From Candidatus Gemmiger stercorigallinarum (GTDB lineage: Bacteria; Bacillota; Clostridia; Oscillospirales; Ruminococcaceae): 64,000 nt of DNA. The translations under genes and the position numbers were made by a program. Location: positions 280,809 to 344,808 of the forward strand of contig DWWX01000020.1 of NCBI GenBank assembly GCA_019119495.1, given 5' to 3'. Numbering within the stretch: the stretch's first letter is position 1; each line of letters begins with the position of its first letter. The notes below the pieces were generated by a model. That model saw only the letters and a list, made by a program, of their open reading frames with translations, had not been told where the DNA came from and made no database searches. Of the stretch, positions 10,821 through 18,824 are shown one piece after another.

Positions 10821-11927
10821 ATGCCCTGTTCCGCCGCGCCGTTCGGCATCTATCTGCATATTCCCTACTGCCCGGCCAAGTGCCGGTACTGCGACTTTTT
10901 CTCCCGCCCGGGCTGCCGGGCGGTGCCGCAGGACTACTGCGATGCCCTGCTGCGGGAACTGCGCAAAAATACCCGCCGGCCCAACACGCTGTATTTCGGC
11001 GGCGGAACGCCGGCGCTGCTCTCCCCCGCCCAGGCGGCCGCGCTGATTGAGGCCGCCGACCCGCTGCCGGGGGCGGAGATCACGCTGGAGGCCAACCCCG
11101 ATGTGGTGACGCCGGAGACACTGAAGGGTTTCCGCGCCGCCGGGGTGACGCGCATCAGCTTTGGCGTGCAGAGCGCCGACGACGCCCAGCTGCGCCGCCT
11201 GGGCCGCACCCACACCGCGGCGGGGGCCGCGCAGGCGCTGGACTGGGCGGTGCAGGCGGGCTTTGACGAGATCTGCGGCGACATCATGCTGGCGCTGCCG
11301 GGGTATTCAAACGCCGAATTTGACCGCACGCTGGCGCTTTTGAAGGACGGCGGCTGCACCCATATCTCGGCCTACCTGCTCAAGATCGAGCCGGGCACCG
11401 CCTTTTTCAAACATCCGCCGGCGGACCTCCCGGACGGGGACGCGGCGGCGGATTTTTACCTGTACGCAGTGCAGCGGCTGGCCGAGGAAGGTTACCCCCA
11501 GTACGAGATCAGCAACTTTGCCGGGCCGGAGCACCGGGGCCGGCACAACCTGCTGTACTGGGACTGCCGGGACTACCTGGGCCTTGGCCCCGCCGCCCAC
11601 AGCTGCCTGGACAGCGTGCGCAGCTTTTGGCCTGCCGGGCCGGGCGCGGTGGAGGCCTTTATTGCTGGGACGCTGGAACCCCGGACCGAGGGCATCTGCG
11701 ACGCCGAGGACTATCTGATGCTGCGGCTGCGGCTGCGGGACGGGCTGGACCTGGAGCAGTACGCCGCCCGGTTCGGCGGGGCGCTGAACCCGCGGCAGCG
11801 GGCCTTTGCCGGGCAGTGCGCTGCCGCCGGCTACGCCGAATTTGACGGCAGGGTGCTGCGCCTGACGCCGCGGGGGCTGCTGGTGCAGAACAGCATCGTA
11901 TCCGAGCTGATGGCGGAGGAAGAATAA
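10821..11927 (+). CDS. hemW: Radical SAM heme chaperone HemW / coproporphyrinogen-III-oxidase-like
   Basis: A 368-residue cytosolic radical-SAM protein. The 4Fe-4S cluster cysteines C17, C21 and C24 occur in IYLHIPYCPAKCRYCDF. A Phe follows in the fourth position where true HemN has Cys, pointing to the HemW (heme-trafficking) branch rather than an oxidase. The SAM-binding segment YFGGGTPALL is at about 56-65 and the HemN C-terminal domain follows. The ATG at 10821 is chosen because an AAAGGAGGCTGCC ribosome site precedes it; the frame is open to 10770 without one. It is a solitary plus-strand gene between minus-strand neighbours. A weak TTGGGG-18-TATAAA sequence near 10670-10698 may be its promoter. 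Confidence 0.9.
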   Translation: MPCSAAPFGIYLHIPYCPAKCRYCDFFSRPGCRAVPQDYCDALLRELRKNTRRPNTLYFGGGTPALLSPAQAAALIEAADPLPGAEITLEANPDVVTPETLKGFRAAGVTRISFGVQSADDAQLRRLGRTHTAAGAAQALDWAVQAGFDEICGDIMLALPGYSNAEFDRTLALLKDGGCTHISAYLLKIEPGTAFFKHPPADLPDGDAAADFYLYAVQRLAEEGYPQYEISNFAGPEHRGRHNLLYWDCRDYLGLGPAAHSCLDSVRSFWPAGPGAVEAFIAGTLEPRTEGICDAEDYLMLRLRLRDGLDLEQYAARFGGALNPRQRAFAGQCAAAGYAEFDGRVLRLTPRGLLVQNSIVSELMAEEE

Positions 11928-11960
11928 AAAGCGAAAGCGCCAGGGGCGGACCGGCGCTTT
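11924..11960 (-). terminator. Terminator at the 3' end of the XRE gene, convergent with hemW
   Basis: On the minus strand, AAAGCGCC (11960-11953) pairs with GGCGCTTT (11941-11934), followed by CGCTTTTTATT. It lies in the 58-nt gap between the convergent hemW and XRE genes. Confidence 0.65.
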
Positions 11961-11985
11961 GGCGCGGCGGTTTTGCCGGCCGCGG

Positions 11986-12609
11986 TCACAGCTTGTCCCA
12001 AAGGCGCAGGCGGGTCAACAGCAGCAGTGCAACGGCATATTCTGCTGCCAGGAAAATACCATTGGTCACCAGGTAAAGATGCGGGATCGGCAGAACGTCC
12101 GTCAGCCAGCCTGCCAGCACAAAAAGCGGCAGAAACAGCCCCACAGCACAGCCGGCTTTGACCATCCAGCGGGCAGGGCGCGCCGGGGACAGCATCCGCC
12201 CAACGCCGTAGCAGACCACGCCAATGCCCTGCACCACCATGCCGCCCGCAATGTAGTCGGCCGTCTGTTTTTCGTGCCAGGCGGCCAGGGCGCAAACCAG
12301 CCCGACCCCCAGGAAAAACAGCGCCGCCAGATACAGCACCCGGCTGGCAAAAGCGGCGTCCAGCCGGCGCGCCGGGGCGGGCCCGGCTTCCGGCGGCGTG
12401 CCCCGGCTGCCCTTGAGCAGATAGTCGGTGGTGACGCAGAACAGCTCGCTCAGGGCAATGATTTTATCCAGCTCCGGCTGGGCCTGGGCGGATTCCCACT
12501 TGGATACCGCCTGGCGGGAGACGTTCAGTTTTTCGGCAAGCTGTTCCTGCGAAAGCCCGTGTTCGCGGCGCAGCTGCTGGATACGGTCGGCAAGGGTCGG
12601 TTGGTTCAT
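11986..12609 (-). CDS. XRE-family transcriptional regulator with C-terminal membrane domain
   Basis: 207 residues. The N-terminal helix-turn-helix (about 8-62, with LSQEQLAEKLNVSRQAVSKWE) is the Cro/C1 type. After a Gly/Pro linker (about 75-85) four hydrophobic segments fill residues 90-205, giving a membrane-tethered DNA-binding protein, a common but poorly characterised Firmicute architecture. The start ATG at 12609 follows AACAGGAGAAACC. Upstream in-frame sequence to 12687 lacks a ribosome site. A possible promoter reads TTGCCC-18-TACGAT at 12687-12658. The target genes and signal are unknown. Confidence 0.83.
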   Translation of the reverse strand: MNQPTLADRIQQLRREHGLSQEQLAEKLNVSRQAVSKWESAQAQPELDKIIALSELFCVTTDYLLKGSRGTPPEAGPAPARRLDAAFASRVLYLAALFFLGVGLVCALAAWHEKQTADYIAGGMVVQGIGVVCYGVGRMLSPARPARWMVKAGCAVGLFLPLFVLAGWLTDVLPIPHLYLVTNGIFLAAEYAVALLLLTRLRLWDKL

Positions 12610-12816
12610 CGTCTGGTTTCTCCTGTTTCCGGGGCGTGCCCCATTTGTTGCGGCCTTATCGTACCATTTTGGCCGGTTGCGGGGCAAGCAAGTCAGGCTG
12701 GAAGTTTGTCAACCGGGGGTTGCGCCGGATATATGGCGCGTTGTCATGCCGTTTGGGGAGTTTCCGGTCACTTTTCTGGCACACCACCCCGGCCCGCGCA
12801 GCACGATACAGCAATC

Positions 12817-12850
12817 GCCGCCTTTGCCCTCGAAAGAGGGCAGGGGCGGC
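12817..12850. repeat. Palindromic hairpin in the XRE-plsY gap
   Basis: GCCGCC...TTGCCCTC-GAAA-GAGGGCA...GGGGCGGC forms a nested stem. Neither strand has a convincing T-run immediately after it (plus strand GGTTTTG). It may be a dispersed palindromic element or a weak terminator; nothing else is seen in 12610-12879. Confidence 0.4.
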
Positions 12851-12879
12851 GGTTTTGTATCTGCCGTTTCCAGCAGCCG

Positions 12880-13539
12880 TCATTTCTTTTTGGTAAAGCG
12901 GTACTCGGTGCCATCCTTCAGGCGCTGGATGTTGGAGCGGTGCATATAGATGACCATGCCGCCCATGATGGCCGCGCAGACGCCGATGAACACCAGCGAC
13001 GGCAGGTTGGCCCCCTGCCAGGCCCAGTAAACGATGGCCAGGATGGGATACAGCCCCGCCACGATGATACTGCCCAGCGAGACGATGCGGGTGATGGCAA
13101 ACTCGATCAAAAAGATGATCAGCAGCGCCAGCACCACCACCGGAGAGGTGGCCAGAATGGCGCCCGCGCCCACCAGCACGCCCTTGCCGCCCTTGAAGCC
13201 GAAGTAAACGGGCAGCGTGTGGCCGATGACCGCAAAGATACCGGCCAGGTAGGCGCCGCAGACCGGCTCGATCCCGGTGCCGGCGAGCAGCCATGCAAAG
13301 ATCAGGCGGCCCAGCAGCACGGCAACCGCGCCCTTGGCCACATCGCCCACCGCGGTGGCGGCACCGGCGGCCTTGCCGTAGTTGCGCAGCATGTTGGTCA
13401 TGCCCGCGCTGCCGCTGCCGTGGGTGCGCACATCGTCGTGGCAGAAGTGCTTGGAGATCAAAATGCCGAACACGATGCTGCCCAAAAGATAAGCTTCGGC
13501 CGCCACAAGAATACAGGCCGCGATCAGTTTGAATCCCAT
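12880..13539 (-). CDS. plsY: Glycerol-3-phosphate acyltransferase PlsY
   Basis: A 219-residue integral membrane enzyme that transfers acyl from acyl-phosphate to glycerol-3-phosphate, the first step of phospholipid synthesis in Gram-positive bacteria. Family motifs are visible: VRTHGSGSAGMTNMLRNYGK (about 37-56, motif 1), a GHTLPVYFGFKGGKGV segment (motif 2) and an RLKDGTE segment near the C-terminus (motif 3 region). About five membrane helices. The start at 13539 has a GGAGGAGG ribosome site. It lies 25 nt after der and is the last gene of the DUF512-der-plsY operon. The C-terminal tail is short and basic. Confidence 0.94.
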   Translation of the reverse strand: MGFKLIAACILVAAEAYLLGSIVFGILISKHFCHDDVRTHGSGSAGMTNMLRNYGKAAGAATAVGDVAKGAVAVLLGRLIFAWLLAGTGIEPVCGAYLAGIFAVIGHTLPVYFGFKGGKGVLVGAGAILATSPVVVLALLIIFLIEFAITRIVSLGSIIVAGLYPILAIVYWAWQGANLPSLVFIGVCAAIMGGMVIYMHRSNIQRLKDGTEYRFTKKK

Positions 13540-13564
13540 GGAAAATCCTCCTCCAACAGATAAG

Positions 13565-14899
13565 TCAGGCGCGGGCAGTGCCGTCGCCGTGCTCCCGCAC
13601 CAGCATGCGGATGGGGGTGCCGGTCATGCCGAACGTCTCGCGGATCTGGTTTTCCAGATACCGCTTGTACGAAAAGTGGAACAGCGCCTTCTGGTTGACA
13701 AAGCAGACAAACGTCGGCGGCCGGGTGGAGCTTTGGGTCATGTAGAAGATCTTGAGCCGCTTGCCCTTGTCGGAAGGCGGCTGCACGCGGGCGGTGGCGC
13801 GGGCCAGCATCTCGTTGAGGGCACCGGTGGGGATGCGGGTGCCGTTCTGCATATCCACAAAGCGGATGGTCTCGAACAGCTTGTCGATGCGCTGGCCGGT
13901 CTTGGCGCTGATAAACAGGATGGGCGCGTAGGACATAAAGCTGAAATCCTCGGCCAGCTGCTTGCGCATGGCGTCCATGGTGTAGCTGTCCTTCTCGACC
14001 AGGTCCCACTTGTTCACCGCGATGATGCAGGCCTTGCCCTGCTCGTGGGCGTAGCCGGCAACTTTCGAGTCCTGCTCGGTGAAGCCCTCGGTGGCGTCGA
14101 TCATGATGACGCATACGCGGCTGCGCTCGACCGCGGCCAGGCTGCGCAGCACGCTGTACCGCTCGACGCCGCTTTCCACCTTGCCCTTTTTGCGCAGGCC
14201 GGCGGTATCGGTAAAGATGAACTTGCCGTACTTGTTGTCCACCGCGGTGTCGATGGCGTCGCGGGTGGTGCCGGCCTCGTTGGCGACGATCATGCGGTCC
14301 TCGCCCAGGATATGGTTGACCAGGCTGGACTTGCCCACGTTGGGCCGGCCGATGACCGCCACGGGGATGCGCTCGTCATCCTCCGGCTGCTCGTCCGAGA
14401 AATCCAGGTGGTCGCAGACGGCGTCCAGCAGGTCGCCGGTGCCGTGGCCATGCACGCCGGAGACGGGGTACAGCTCGCCGATGCCCAGCGAGTAAAAGTC
14501 GTACAGCTCCATGGGCGGCTCGCCGACGGAATCGCACTTGCTGACCGCCAGCACGATGGGCTTGCCGCTGCGCATCAGCATGCCGGCAATGTCCACGTCC
14601 TGCGGCGTGACGCCGGCGGTGACGTCGCACAGCATGATGACGCAGTCGGCCGAGTCGATGGCGATCTGGGCCTGGCGGCGCATATGGGCCAGGATGCCGT
14701 CGTCGATGTTGGGCTCGATGCCGCCGGTGTCCACCAGCAGAAACTGGTGGCCGTTCCACTCGCAGTCGCAGAAAATGCGGTCGCGGGTGACGCCGGGGGT
14801 ATCCTCCACAATGGCCAGGCGCTGGCCGGTGAGCTTGTTGAACAGCGTCGACTTGCCCACGTTGGGCCGGCCGACGATGGCTACGATCGGTTTTGGCAT
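13565..14899 (-). CDS. der: Ribosome biogenesis GTPase Der (EngA)
   Basis: 444 residues with the diagnostic tandem pair of GTPase domains. Each has a GRPNVGKS P-loop (about 10 and 182) and NKxD-type specificity motifs (SKCDSVG and NKWDLVE). A KH-like C-terminal domain ends in FGMTGTPIRMLVREHG. Der is an essential 50S-subunit assembly factor. The ATG at 14899 (MPKPIVAIVG) is chosen because a GGGGAGTG ribosome site precedes it; the frame runs to 14944 inside the previous gene. It lies 4 nt after the DUF512 radical-SAM gene and 25 nt before plsY, an arrangement common in Clostridia. Confidence 0.96.
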   Translation of the reverse strand: MPKPIVAIVGRPNVGKSTLFNKLTGQRLAIVEDTPGVTRDRIFCDCEWNGHQFLLVDTGGIEPNIDDGILAHMRRQAQIAIDSADCVIMLCDVTAGVTPQDVDIAGMLMRSGKPIVLAVSKCDSVGEPPMELYDFYSLGIGELYPVSGVHGHGTGDLLDAVCDHLDFSDEQPEDDERIPVAVIGRPNVGKSSLVNHILGEDRMIVANEAGTTRDAIDTAVDNKYGKFIFTDTAGLRKKGKVESGVERYSVLRSLAAVERSRVCVIMIDATEGFTEQDSKVAGYAHEQGKACIIAVNKWDLVEKDSYTMDAMRKQLAEDFSFMSYAPILFISAKTGQRIDKLFETIRFVDMQNGTRIPTGALNEMLARATARVQPPSDKGKRLKIFYMTQSSTRPPTFVCFVNQKALFHFSYKRYLENQIRETFGMTGTPIRMLVREHGDGTARA

Positions 14900-14903
14900 T
14901 TTG

Positions 14904-16271
14904 TCACTCCCCTTTCGGTTTGCGTTTGCGCAGGCGGGCGGCAAGGCCGGCCAGCCGTTTGGCGGGGGCCTGGGCGGTCAGCAGGGCGCGGCAGCAGCCC
15001 GCGCCGTCGGTGGGCAGCACCTGCACCCGGCAGCCCAGCTCTTTGCCCAGCTGCCCGGTGGTGATGTCGTCCAGAAAGGCGCCCTCGCCGTCCCGGAGCA
15101 TGACTTCCGGCACGCCCAGGGTGCGGCTGTGCAGTCTGCCCTTGCACTGGCGGATGATGTCGGTGGCGGTGACCAGCCCCGCCACGCTGACGTTGCCGCC
15201 GAAAAAGTGGTTCTGGATGGGATGCACCGTAATGTCCACCTGCGGATACTGGCGGTGCAGCGTGTCCGCCATCTGCCCGATCAGCGGCGCGGCCAGCGTG
15301 CCGGTGACGATGTCAATGCTGCGGGGCAGCACCAGGCCGCGGGGCTCGGCCAGCTCCTCCAGGAAGGTGTCGTGGTACTGCCGCCACATGCCCACGCCGT
15401 CCTCCAGCTGGGCGTAGTCGTCGTAAAACTCCGCCTGGGGCAGCGGGCGGCCGGCGGTCAGGTACCATTCGTCGCTGGGGTAAACGATGCTGCGGCCGTA
15501 CTCGGCGCGGCATTTGTTGCTGTACTCTTCCAGGATGTCCAGCGTCTCGGCGGCGGAGGCCGCGTCGTAGGGTTCCAGATGGTACAGCCCCTTGCGGTGG
15601 GACGTCACCCCGGCCGGCACCGCGGCGATGCTGCCCACCTGGGGGCGCAGCGCCAGCAGGTCGTCCAGCGTGCGGCGCAGCTCGTCCCCGTCGTTGACGC
15701 CCCGGCAGAGCACCAGCTGGCAGTTCATCTCGATGCCGCCCTTGGCAAACCGGTCCAGATAGGCCAGCGTGTCCGCGGCCTTTTTGTTGGCCATCATCCG
15801 CACCCGCAGCGCGGGGTTGGTGGTGTGCACCGAGATGAAGATGGGGCTGATGTGCATCTGGATGATGCGCTCCACCTCCCGCTCGGAGAGGTTGGTCATG
15901 GTGATGTAGTTGCCGAACAGGAAGGACAGGCGCTCGTCGTCGTCCTTGAAATACAGGCTTTTGCGCAGGCCGCGGGGCAGCTGGTCGATGAAGCAGAACA
16001 TACAGTGGTTGTCGCAGCTGTGCTTTTCGTCGCCCAGGTAGGTCTTGAAATTGCAGCCCAGCGGCTCGTACTCCCCTTTTTCCACCTGGATGGTGCGCTG
16101 CCTGCCGTCCCGGCAGATCGCCAGGGGGAAGCGGGCCGCCACCGTATAATACTGATAGTCCAGCATATCGGCCATCTGGTGGCCGTCGGCGGAAAGCAGC
16201 GTGCAGCCGGGCAAAATGCCCAGCCGCTCGGCCGGGGAGCCGGGGTCCACGCTTACCACGCGCAGCGCCAT
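14904..16271 (-). CDS. DUF512 radical SAM protein with N-terminal PDZ-like domain
   Basis: 455 residues. The PDZ-like N-terminus (SVDPGSPAERLGILPG, 7-22) is followed by a radical-SAM cluster motif with cysteines C86, C90 and C93 (HSCDNHCMFCFIDQLP) and a C-terminal DUF512 domain with DIVTGTLAA and GGNVSVAGLVTATD. The protein family is conserved in Clostridia and cyanobacteria; its substrate is unknown. The start at 16271 has an AGGAGGTTTCGCC ribosome site. It heads an operon with der and plsY, which hints at ribosome or membrane-related work but proves nothing. Confidence 0.9.
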   Translation of the reverse strand: MALRVVSVDPGSPAERLGILPGCTLLSADGHQMADMLDYQYYTVAARFPLAICRDGRQRTIQVEKGEYEPLGCNFKTYLGDEKHSCDNHCMFCFIDQLPRGLRKSLYFKDDDERLSFLFGNYITMTNLSEREVERIIQMHISPIFISVHTTNPALRVRMMANKKAADTLAYLDRFAKGGIEMNCQLVLCRGVNDGDELRRTLDDLLALRPQVGSIAAVPAGVTSHRKGLYHLEPYDAASAAETLDILEEYSNKCRAEYGRSIVYPSDEWYLTAGRPLPQAEFYDDYAQLEDGVGMWRQYHDTFLEELAEPRGLVLPRSIDIVTGTLAAPLIGQMADTLHRQYPQVDITVHPIQNHFFGGNVSVAGLVTATDIIRQCKGRLHSRTLGVPEVMLRDGEGAFLDDITTGQLGKELGCRVQVLPTDGAGCCRALLTAQAPAKRLAGLAARLRKRKPKGE

Positions 16272-16373
16272 GGCGAAACCTCCTGTCTGTATCTACGTCA
16301 AGAATACCCGCCGCAGGCGGCGGAAACGGGCGGAACCTGGCGGGGCCGCCGCCAAAGATTGAACAAGTGGCAA

Positions 16374-16401
16374 AGAAAAAGGGAAGGGCTTTGCCCTCCC
16401 C
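16374..16401 (-). terminator. Terminator of the yceD-rpmF operon
   Basis: On the minus strand, GGGGAGGGC pairs with GCCCTTCCC around an AAA loop and is followed by TTTTTCTTT, 13 nt past the rpmF stop. Confidence 0.85.
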
Positions 16402-16413
16402 TTGTAAGAACGC

Positions 16414-16599
16414 TCAGGCCTCTTTGACCTTGACGACTTCCTGGCCCTTGTAGTAGCCGCACTTGCCGCACACCTGGTGGGGCACCGTCAGCTCACCGCA
16501 CTGAGGACATTTCACCAGCGTAGGAGCCTCCAGCTTCCAGACATTGGAACGACGCTTGTCGCGGCGGGCTTTGGATTGTTTTCTCTTGGGTACTGCCAT
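16414..16599 (-). CDS. rpmF: 50S ribosomal protein L32
   Basis: A 61-residue zinc-ribbon ribosomal protein. The N-terminus MAVPKRKQSKARRDKRRSN is the L32 signature. Two cysteine pairs (CPQC and CGKC) form the zinc site, i.e. the C+ form that retains zinc. The AAGGAGGTG ribosome site is ideal. It lies 25 nt after the DUF177 gene, the standard yceD-rpmF pair of Firmicutes, and ends in a strong terminator. Confidence 0.98.
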   Translation of the reverse strand: MAVPKRKQSKARRDKRRSNVWKLEAPTLVKCPQCGELTVPHQVCGKCGYYKGQEVVKVKEA

Positions 16600-16624
16600 G
16601 TTTAAGCACCTCCTTGGTGAAATT

Positions 16625-17125
16625 TCAACTGAGCAGTTGTTTTAATATGCTAAGCCGGGCATCTGCAGGGGCAGCTTCGCCTGCCGGTTGGCAGGTACAT
16701 CCTGCCGCCTTCCTTTTTCCACAGATGGGGCATAGGCCAAGACAGTCGGGACTGCACAGCAGCACCCGCGGAACTGCCAGGATGATCTCCTGGTAAACCA
16801 GTTCCTCTACGTCCAGCAAGCCTTCTTCGTCCAGGGGAAGCTCGAAATCCGGGTCCTCCAGATCACGGGGACGAACGGTGTACTGCTGTGCGATGTGGTA
16901 AGTCTCGTGCACCGGCGCAAGGCAGCGGGCACATTCCGCTTCCACCGCAGCATCGGCCTGGAGCGCGACCTCGGCGCCTTCGGCCGTGCGCGTCACAGAA
17001 AAAATGCCGGCCACAGGAGCAGGCAGCTGGTATCCCGGCCAGTCCCGGCCCGACAGGTCAAACGAAAACGACGCTGTGTGCGGGTTTTTGGCGGCTGACA
17101 GGAACTTGTTCAGGTCAAATCGCAT
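16625..17125 (-). CDS. yceD: DUF177 / YceD family protein
   Basis: 166 residues. Members of this family are conserved next to rpmF; plant and bacterial relatives are linked to 23S rRNA accumulation. The central CARCLAPV motif and the C-terminal CSPDCLGLCPICGK cysteines are typical and probably bind zinc. The ATG at 17125 follows TTTTGAGGTGTACT, while the frame extends only four codons further. It is transcribed with rpmF from a near-perfect promoter 27 nt upstream. Confidence 0.92.
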   Translation of the reverse strand: MRFDLNKFLSAAKNPHTASFSFDLSGRDWPGYQLPAPVAGIFSVTRTAEGAEVALQADAAVEAECARCLAPVHETYHIAQQYTVRPRDLEDPDFELPLDEEGLLDVEELVYQEIILAVPRVLLCSPDCLGLCPICGKRKAAGCTCQPAGEAAPADARLSILKQLLS

Positions 17126-17151
17126 AGTACACCTCAAAAGGTTGCCTAACT

Positions 17152-17180
17152 AGTATACACAAGCAAAGGGGGCTTGTCAA
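17152..17180 (-). promoter_or_regulatory. Promoter of yceD-rpmF
   Basis: TTGACA (17180-17175), 17 nt, TATACT (17157-17152) on the minus strand; a near-perfect housekeeping promoter, as expected for a ribosomal protein operon. Confidence 0.88.
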
Positions 17181-17246
17181 CAGGATTTTGCAAAAAAATT
17201 TGGGTTTTGCGGCAGCCGGGGCGCAATATCTGGTATCCGGGCCGCC

Positions 17247-18578
17247 TCAGTCTTCCGGGGTATCGTCCTTGGGGATGATGATGTTCAGAAGGAACGCCAC
17301 CAGGAAGGACACCACCAGAGAGCTGCCGAAAACATTCTGGAACAGCTGGGGCGCAAACTGCAAAATCTCCGGCGCGGCGTCGATGCCCAGGCCCAGCGCC
17401 AGCGAGATGCCCACGATCATGCGGTTGCGGTAGTTCAGCGGCTGCTCTTTCAAAAGCTGGATGCCGGACATGGTGATGGCCGCAAACACCGTGACGGTAG
17501 CGCCGCCAAGGACCGACTGGGGGATGGTGGCCATCAGGCCGCTGAATTTGGGGAAGATGCCCGCCAGCAGCATGATAACGCCCACCATGGTGAACACCCG
17601 GCGGGAGACCACCTTGGTGGTGCAGATCAGGCCGACATTCTGGCTGTACGGGTCGGTGGGCAGGCCGCCGATGCAGGCGCCGATCATGCCGCAGATGCCC
17701 TGGCCCTTGATGGCGCCGCCCAGCTCCTGGTCGGTGGCCTCGCGGCCAAAGCCGCCCATGGCGGTGGAGGACACGTCGCCGATGGTCTGCACGGCCTGGA
17801 CCATGTACATCAAAATCATCATCAGGATGGCGTCGGGGTGGAACTCCAGCCCGAAATGGAAGGGCATCGGCACCGAGAACCAGGACGCCGTGGTCAGGCC
17901 GGAGAAGTCCACCACGCCGCCCATGATCAGCGCCGCGATGTAGCCGACGATGATGCCGATCAGCATGCCGGAAGCCTTGAGCAGCCCTTTGCCGAAGAAG
18001 TTGCAGGCCAGCGTGACCACCAGGGTCAGGATGGCCAAGACCCAGAATTTCGGCGAGCCGAAGGTGCCGTCCGCCTGGGCCGCGCTGCCGCCGCCGATGT
18101 AGTTGATGGCAGTGCCGTACAGCGAAAGGCCGATGCTGATGACCACCGTGCCGCTGACGATGGGCGGGAAGAAGCGGCGGATCTTGCCGATGAACATGCC
18201 GATGAAGATGGACACAAAGCCCGCCACCAGCTGGCTGCCGAAGATGGCCGCAATGCCGTACTGCTGGCCGATGATGGTCAGGATGGGCATGTAGGCGAAG
18301 GCAACGCCCATGACGTTGGGCATTTTCATGCCGAAGCCGAACACCGGGAACAGCTGCAGCAGGGTGGTGATGCCGCCGATGAGCATGGCCGCCTGGGTCA
18401 GCAGGATCTGATCCTCGGCCGAAAGGCCGCAGGTGCCGGCGATGAGCATGGGCGGGGTGATGTTGCCGATCAGCATGGCAAGGACATGCTGCAGCGCCTG
18501 CGGGAAGGCGACGCCCCAGGAGGGCTTGCCCTCAAACCGCAGCAGTTCCGAGTTGGTTTGCGTGGTTGCAGAACTCAT
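17247..18578 (-). CDS. Xanthine/uracil-family permease (NCS2 nucleobase symporter)
   Basis: A 443-residue, about 14-helix membrane transporter of the nucleobase-ascorbate/NCS2 family. Visible family features are QALQHVLAMLIGNITPPMLIAG in the first helix, a GGLPTDPYSQNVGLI segment with the conserved NVG of the substrate site, and the QxxxG-type stretch FGREATDQELGGAIKGQGI. It should import xanthine, urate, hypoxanthine or uracil with protons or sodium. It lies beside the molybdenum hydroxylase locus, so a purine substrate fits best. The promoter TTGCAT-17-TATACT (18660-18632) precedes it. A stretch without clear features follows at 17181-17246. Confidence 0.9.
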   Translation of the reverse strand: MSSATTQTNSELLRFEGKPSWGVAFPQALQHVLAMLIGNITPPMLIAGTCGLSAEDQILLTQAAMLIGGITTLLQLFPVFGFGMKMPNVMGVAFAYMPILTIIGQQYGIAAIFGSQLVAGFVSIFIGMFIGKIRRFFPPIVSGTVVISIGLSLYGTAINYIGGGSAAQADGTFGSPKFWVLAILTLVVTLACNFFGKGLLKASGMLIGIIVGYIAALIMGGVVDFSGLTTASWFSVPMPFHFGLEFHPDAILMMILMYMVQAVQTIGDVSSTAMGGFGREATDQELGGAIKGQGICGMIGACIGGLPTDPYSQNVGLICTTKVVSRRVFTMVGVIMLLAGIFPKFSGLMATIPQSVLGGATVTVFAAITMSGIQLLKEQPLNYRNRMIVGISLALGLGIDAAPEILQFAPQLFQNVFGSSLVVSFLVAFLLNIIIPKDDTPED

Positions 18579-18631
18579 TTACGATCTTCCTCACTTTCCA
18601 AATCCAAAAGTTGATACACCCAATACTGGAC

Positions 18632-18660
18632 AGTATATCCGATGGCGCAGGGTTATGCAA
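18632..18660 (-). promoter_or_regulatory. Promoter of the NCS2 permease gene
   Basis: TTGCAT (18660-18655), 17-nt spacer, TATACT (18637-18632) on the minus strand, 53 nt before the start codon. I see no purine-riboswitch core in the short leader. Confidence 0.75.
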
Positions 18661-18765
18661 TACATTCTTGCGCTTTTTTGCCGCTTTTGGCCGGAAGTTC
18701 GGGCGTATTGCGTTCATTGCCGGCATTTGGCCGCTACGTCCGGGGCACAGGGGGCTTTGCGGGCT

Positions 18766-18803
18766 GCAAAACAGGGGGCGGCAGCCAAAAGGCCGCCGCC
18801 CCC
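18766..18803 (-). terminator. Terminator after the NTPase-MocA fusion gene
   Basis: On the minus strand GGGGGCGGCGGCC (18803-18791) pairs with GGCTGCCGCCCCC (18786-18774) around a TTTT loop, then TGTTTTGC follows. It separates the importer/MocA operon from the NCS2 permease gene. Confidence 0.8.
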
Positions 18804-18824
18804 GCTATGGGATATGACAAAACT

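Noticed and set aside
12817..12850. Terminator for plsY
   Set aside because: The hairpin is good but the minus strand continues GATTGC without a T-run; kept only as a palindromic element.
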